Origin: Cadophora sp. MPI-SDFR-AT-0126
Taxonomy: Eukaryota; Ascomycota; Leotiomycetes; Helotiales; Ploettnerulaceae
NCBI GenBank assembly: GCA_020747065.1
Contig: JAGMVK010000005.1
Location: 62,001 to 126,000 of the forward strand
Direction of reading: 5' to 3'
DNA length: 64,000 nt
Shown here one piece after another: positions 59,646-64,000 of this stretch. A program made the translations under genes and the position numbers. How positions within the stretch are numbered: position 1 is the stretch's first letter; each line of letters starts with the position of its first letter. The notes below the pieces were generated by a model, which saw only the letters and a program-made list of their open reading frames with translations, searched no databases and was not told where the DNA came from.

Positions 59646-60356
59646 TCACAAAGCAGGCGAAGGAACCCCTCCCTCCCGTCCAACCTTCTCCCAGAACCTC
59701 CTCAACCCCAGCACCTTCGCCCTAGTCGGCGCCTCTCTCCCCTCCCTCCTCTGGGCACCCCATCTAGGCCCCTCCCTCGCATCCCTATCCCTCCCAAACC
59801 TCCTCGCCATCCTCCTCACATCAGGCTTCTGTCCCCCCTCCTCCACCCCCCTCGCCTCCAGGGCCTCACTCCCCCTCCTCCTCCACTCCTCCACCCAATG
59901 CCTCAGCGTATCCTTGACACGCTCCCTCTCGACCCTCCTCTTCGTCTCCACCAGCGCCGGCGCCATCCCCGTGCCTCCGCTCTTCCTCGACCAGCACTCC
60001 CTCGGCAGGACGCCCAGCTGCACGAGCTCTTCGGCGCTGGGCCGCTTGAGCAGTTGTCTGTTGAGTTTGATTCTGATGAGGTTGCGGCCGAGGGAGCGCG
60101 CCGCGAGCGTGGTCCGCGTTATGTAGATGCGATGGGCCATTAGGTCTGCAAGGGAGGGGCGGAGGGGGAGCGAGTGCGAGAGGGAGATGGATGCGCGGTG
60201 CAGGCGGGCGATGTGGAGGAGGGGGTCGAGGGAGAGACTGCGGAGGGGGTGGGAGGTACGTGTGAGGGTGAGGAGGTCGGGGATGTCCAGGAAGGAGAGG
60301 ATGTGGAGGAGGAGTTCGGAGGGGAGGGTTGGGAGGTTTGGAGGGGTTGTGGACAT
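59646..60356 (-). CDS. F-box protein with an RPEL-like repeat
   Basis: Intronless, 236 residues. The N-terminus is an F-box (LPSELLLHILSFLDIPDLLTLTRTS, residues ~10-45), which would recruit the protein to an SCF ubiquitin ligase through Skp1. Residues ~95-120 (NLIRIKLNRQLLKRPSAEELVQLGVL) match an RPEL motif, which in other proteins binds G-actin. The rest is Arg- and Glu-rich. F-box plus RPEL is a small fungal combination; targets unknown. It converges with the esterase (248 bp apart). Confidence 0.83.
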   Translation of the reverse strand: MSTTPPNLPTLPSELLLHILSFLDIPDLLTLTRTSHPLRSLSLDPLLHIARLHRASISLSHSLPLRPSLADLMAHRIYITRTTLAARSLGRNLIRIKLNRQLLKRPSAEELVQLGVLPRECWSRKSGGTGMAPALVETKRRVERERVKDTLRHWVEEWRRRGSEALEARGVEEGGQKPDVRRMARRFGRDRDAREGPRWGAQRREGREAPTRAKVLGLRRFWEKVGREGGVPSPAL

Positions 60357-63300
60357 GTTTGTTTATATGGGATGATTGTCAGGTTGATATAGCTGTGGAG
60401 GCGCTTATTTCGGGTTTCTGCGTGGGCACTTAGATAGTCATGACTTGAGATAGGAACAGAGGTAGTGTCGTTATTGGTGTTGTTGTCGTTTCTAGGCCAT
60501 GATGTGGTGGAGGGCCTGTTGTTGTCGTCGTCGTCGTAGCATTAGCGGGGTACCTAAGGCACGTACCGATCCGAGGCGTCATCTGAGACAGGGAATGGAT
60601 CAGATGAGAAACATCTGTGCCACTAAAGTTAATTCTATGTGTAGCATATGGAAAGTGCCCCTATGTCCCAGGCGCTTAGTTGATACTGCAGAAAGCGTCT
60701 CGCCTTCGAGTAAAATTACAGTTTTCATCATATTGAATTGAGAGATATCACGTGAGGTGTCATGTGAGATTGGCCAGACGACCGGCCGCTTTTTGCCAGG
60801 ACGTTTCCTGGAGAAAATTGGCGAGAGACTATCGCAGTAACAGTGAAAGTACAAGTTGGAAGAGAGGGCTATCGGGTGATATTTCCTTCAACATTCTGTC
60901 CGTCATACCCTGTTCAACGCGAGTCTGACTGCCCGCTTTTCATGCCAAATACACTCGAGTGGCCACAGGGCCACCTCCCTCGCGTCCTCATGTCGAGCCT
61001 CAAATGTCACCACCCCTCCATTGGGCCCTGGGCCCAGGGCTAGCGACCCCCAAGCCTGCCCATGTCCGCCAGCTCATCGACATGACCGAGTCCTCACCCG
61101 ATTTTGAGCAGGCTCGTCAGCCAATCTATTCCCAGCCCTGCTCTGAGTTGTATGGAGAGTCCCCCTTTAGCTCCAAGTCGGCGTGCAGCGTCCGTCGCTC
61201 GAATCGGCTCCCGTTTCTTCCCTGACATACTTCCTGCAGTGCTATCTGCAGCTTCTGCTAGCTTCGCATGAATAGCCTTTACCAGCCAGCTCATCTCCTA
61301 CCGTCAAATCAGACGGCGACCCACACAACCCCGCTGAGTCTTGTTGATGCCCTCGCTGTCTGTCGGCGAACGGAGTGCTTAGTGTATCCCAAGAAGCCCT
61401 CTCCGGAGCGTCCTCCAATCACACGAGGAACTGCTGAGTCGTGAGGCTGGACTGCACTTTAAATTCTCTCATATGCTATTTTGAACTGCAATTGGGCGGG
61501 TGTTACAAAGGACTCCCGCAGTCCACATCGACTAATTGCCACATGATTTCAAGAGGACCCGACAGTCGGGATCAAAGTGACGACAAACTTGGACGTCTTC
61601 AAAATGTTTCTTTCGACGCTTTTGGGGAGCAGACGTCATGTCTCCCGCTTTAGCGAGACTTCAGGATCTGCAAATTTGCTGATTGACGGAGGCCTCGCCT
61701 GGCCGGCGAATTGTGACCTTGTTTACCTCACACTGCCAGTTCTCAGTGCGTGTAAAGTGCGTGTAAAAGACGACATGTTTTGTAAACAATGCCTGGGGTC
61801 GAGTTCATCTGCATCCAACATTTCTTTGCATTAGGCAGCACCAGCGGAATAACTTTGAACTTGGTCCAGTACTGGGCCCTTGTTCCTGCTATGGACGCCT
61901 TTCATCGTAGACGATCCGAGACCCAATATCAGAGGATCCTTGATCCCGTCCATCGCCTTCGAACTCCGCCTCGAAATGCAAGTGCTGTCAGCTTCTATCA
62001 GCCTAGGAGCGGTGTGATGTGAAGCCCGAAATTTCTGCGTCTCTTTTGCCACTGGAAGCTGCCACCATCATGACGTTCATGGCCTCTGAATCGAGCAATG
62101 AGAGTTCGAAGGAGTGACCATCAGGTCGGCTCCCCCCCAAAGCGGTCCCCGGACAGACCGCAACGGCGTTGTTTTGCCTGGAACTTCCCTCCATTTGAAA
62201 TTGAATTTGGACATATTCGAGAAGCAGAGTGTTGTCAAATGTGACAGAAACGCAGCAATGATCAGAGGGCATCTGTTGGTTTGCCTAGCCGAAGTGGAGC
62301 ATTGGAAAGCCTCGAAGTTTTCCCAATGAGAGTCCAAATCAGATCAGCCAAACTCAGTCCGCCACGTCAGAGTCCTTCGGGAAGGAGTATCCTCCAATTC
62401 TTTAGCGAAAGTTTGAGTTCTCTGACTAGTGAGTGGCGAGATGGTTGGAGGATCTGCAGATGAACCTTTCAAGCTCTGAGCTTGTGTTGGCTTTCCTGCA
62501 GCAATGTGATGTGTAGTTGATCATGCCTGCTGCTATCATTGACAACACATCGCTGCATACTCATCGACGACGGGAGGGGATGTTGAATATTCGACGCATG
62601 TTCAATGCAGCGCCCTGAAGTTGCAGAGATCGATCCATTTGTCCACGGTAACTAGCAGTCACCAGACTCTCCATTCATGTCATCTCTGACCCACCAACGC
62701 CACTAGCAAGGCCTCTGGTCTAACAAGGCTTTCTTTTTTCGATTTGAGAGGTTTGGATATTGATGTCCTTGATCGACGATGAATTGGTGCTGAGGGTTGG
62801 GGAACATGGCTCCACAACTTGCGCGAAACAAAACATGGCCAGCCGAGGACTTCTCGCCACATTATTACCAGCATAATAGCGATATTAAGACAACGGCTTG
62901 TCTCCATTCACCCCGGTTGGCTGTGCTAGAGTTGTTGAGGCATTTTTTGTCTTCGTATCGAGCACAGAACCTTTCCACCATGATATGATTGAGGTCTCTT
63001 GGAGGGGTCCCGTCCGTCCTGTGGCCGTCGTCAAACGCAATGGACCCACATAACAACATCAACATCCTCGACCGCGAAAAAAAAGTAGACGGGATCGAAC
63101 CAAGAAGATTAGAAGCAGATGCATAGACACCTGGTAATGTGATGGATTAGCGTACGAGCGTGCAGACGCCATGGACGTGCAAGCCTACCTCAATCACCCT
63201 CCAACGTGAGAACATCGTGAGCTGGCAGTTGGGCTTGGACCACCTAACCTATTTCGGCCAGACTTGAAAAGCCCTGATGAGGGCCGTTCTACCCGAATAG

Positions 63301-63863
63301 TGGCAGGCACGGCACGACTGGACGTGAATAAGGGGTGGGTAAGGATGCGATAAGAGGTGGCAATCCAGGGATGCATGCAGAGAGCATCACATCGAAATTT
63401 TGCCCAGGTCTGTGATGGGATCGCTGCATATTGTGTGCGTTGTCCAGTGGCTACTTCGCAAGATGATCGGGGGAAGGCATGGCAATGGAGTCTGGGTGGG
63501 GTCGAGAAGAGCTGGCCAAAAAAGTAAACAGCTCTCGATCTTCCATTTGAATCGATTTCGAGGATAAATACCTCCTTGACGCCCGCCTGTATAGCTGTTA
63601 TTTTCACAGTATCAGCAACCACATATCCCTAGCCACTCATCTTTCCAACACTCACATCATTCTCAAACTTCCATTACCCACATTGTCAAGATCAAACACT
63701 CTTCTTGATCGACCTCAATCTTCACAACCAAAGTACAATATCCACACCCACAGAGTCTTCTGTCGATAGCCAGTAAGTTGTGAAATCCGAATCAAGTTTC
63801 GTTTCATGTTCGACCCAATATTGAGGCCAAGCTGACGGGCACCTTTCGCAGAACCATCCCAAA
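60357..63863. other. 3.5-kb gene-poor region
   Basis: No frame longer than about 140 codons, none with domains or coherent splicing. Visible structures: a 14-bp palindrome CCCTGGGCCCAGGG at 61026-61039, a tandem GTGCGTGTAAA pair near 61746-61767, and a GGATCGAACC / poly-A pair near 63077-63101 that does not fold into a tRNA. From about 63600 the sequence becomes CA/CT-rich, forming the promoter of the edge gene. Confidence 0.6.
63773..63851 (+). other. Intron in the 5' leader of the edge gene
   Basis: GTAAGT at 63773 and TTTCGCAG ending at 63851 bracket a 79-nt intron between a pyrimidine/CA-rich leader and the ATG at 63864. Leader introns are common in well-expressed fungal genes. Confidence 0.6.
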
Positions 63864-64000
63864 ATGTGTTTCTACGACAGGTAAGCTTCCAATGATTTTA
63901 GGCTCTCCCCCAAAGACTTTGCGAGGCAAGAAATGCACCGTTTACGGACGGGGTCAGGCTGTCTCGTGTGGAATTTGCTGGCATCTCCAATTCGACTCTT
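63864..64000 (+). CDS. 5' end of a gene (MCFYDR...), truncated by the window edge
   Basis: ATG 63864 in good context (CCCAAAATG) encodes MCFYDR, with a GTAAGC donor after 17 nt at 63881. A start MCFYD followed by an intron is typical of a family of small fungal proteins of unknown function, but the next exon is outside the window or cannot be identified, so the call is weak. Confidence 0.45.

Noticed and set aside
63077..63101. Minus-strand GGTTCGATCCC followed by a run of T, like a tRNA B box plus Pol III stop
   Set aside because: The T stem does not pair beyond three bases and no acceptor or D arm can be formed upstream.
63194..63622. Minus-strand frame of 142 codons
   Set aside because: No recognisable domain, no splicing pattern, and it overlaps the promoter of the edge gene.

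Overview
The window is eukaryotic nuclear DNA from a filamentous ascomycete (Pezizomycotina; a leotiomycete-like genome is my best guess, low confidence). The signs are many short introns (about 50-110 nt, GT..AG), gene families confined to or expanded in this group (HET domain, fungal rhodopsin/PTH11-like receptor, PhiA-like cell-wall protein, fungal C2H2 module) and single copies of core eukaryotic genes. No rRNA, tRNA, CRISPR or intact transposon was found. Spliced models were built by hand from donor/acceptor sites and checked for reading-frame continuity; each was closed to an intact frame.

Layout. 1-10.6 kb: a 5'-truncated coiled-coil protein, a rhodopsin-domain receptor, an isolated UbiA-type membrane prenyltransferase/cyclase relative and an RGG-box protein, separated by long spacers. 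11-14.2 kb: GPI transamidase subunit GPI16 and U1 snRNP protein LUC7, back to back. 14.7-21.8 kb: an intracellular LacZ-type (GH2) beta-galactosidase divergent from an MFS sugar transporter, with a 23-bp inverted repeat between them; this resembles the LAC4-LAC12 arrangement of Kluyveromyces. 23-26.2 kb: an unusual fusion of an Rsc7/Swp82 chromatin-remodelling domain to a fungal C2H2-like module. 26.5-28.4 kb: a secreted FAD-linked (berberine-bridge-like) oxidase. 29.9-32.8 kb: a WW/FF splicing-type protein and proteasome subunit alpha-3 (PRE9), back to back.

33.2-44.5 kb is the most unusual part: three large minus-strand genes without recognised domains. Two encode membrane-anchored coiled-coil proteins that share a CxHVxxCxCF motif and look like diverged paralogues; between them lies a 1303-residue polytopic membrane protein. 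I read this as a candidate undescribed membrane system.

45-50.4 kb: a PAP2 lipid phosphatase and Mediator subunit MED7 (back to back), a 58-residue Cys-rich protein ending in a CaaX box, and a PhiA-like secreted wall protein. 51.2-60.4 kb: a HET-domain protein, an orphan acidic protein, an allantoate-permease-type MFS transporter divergent from a type-B carboxylesterase, and an F-box/RPEL protein. 60.4-63.8 kb is gene-poor. A new gene with an intron in its 5' leader starts at the right edge.
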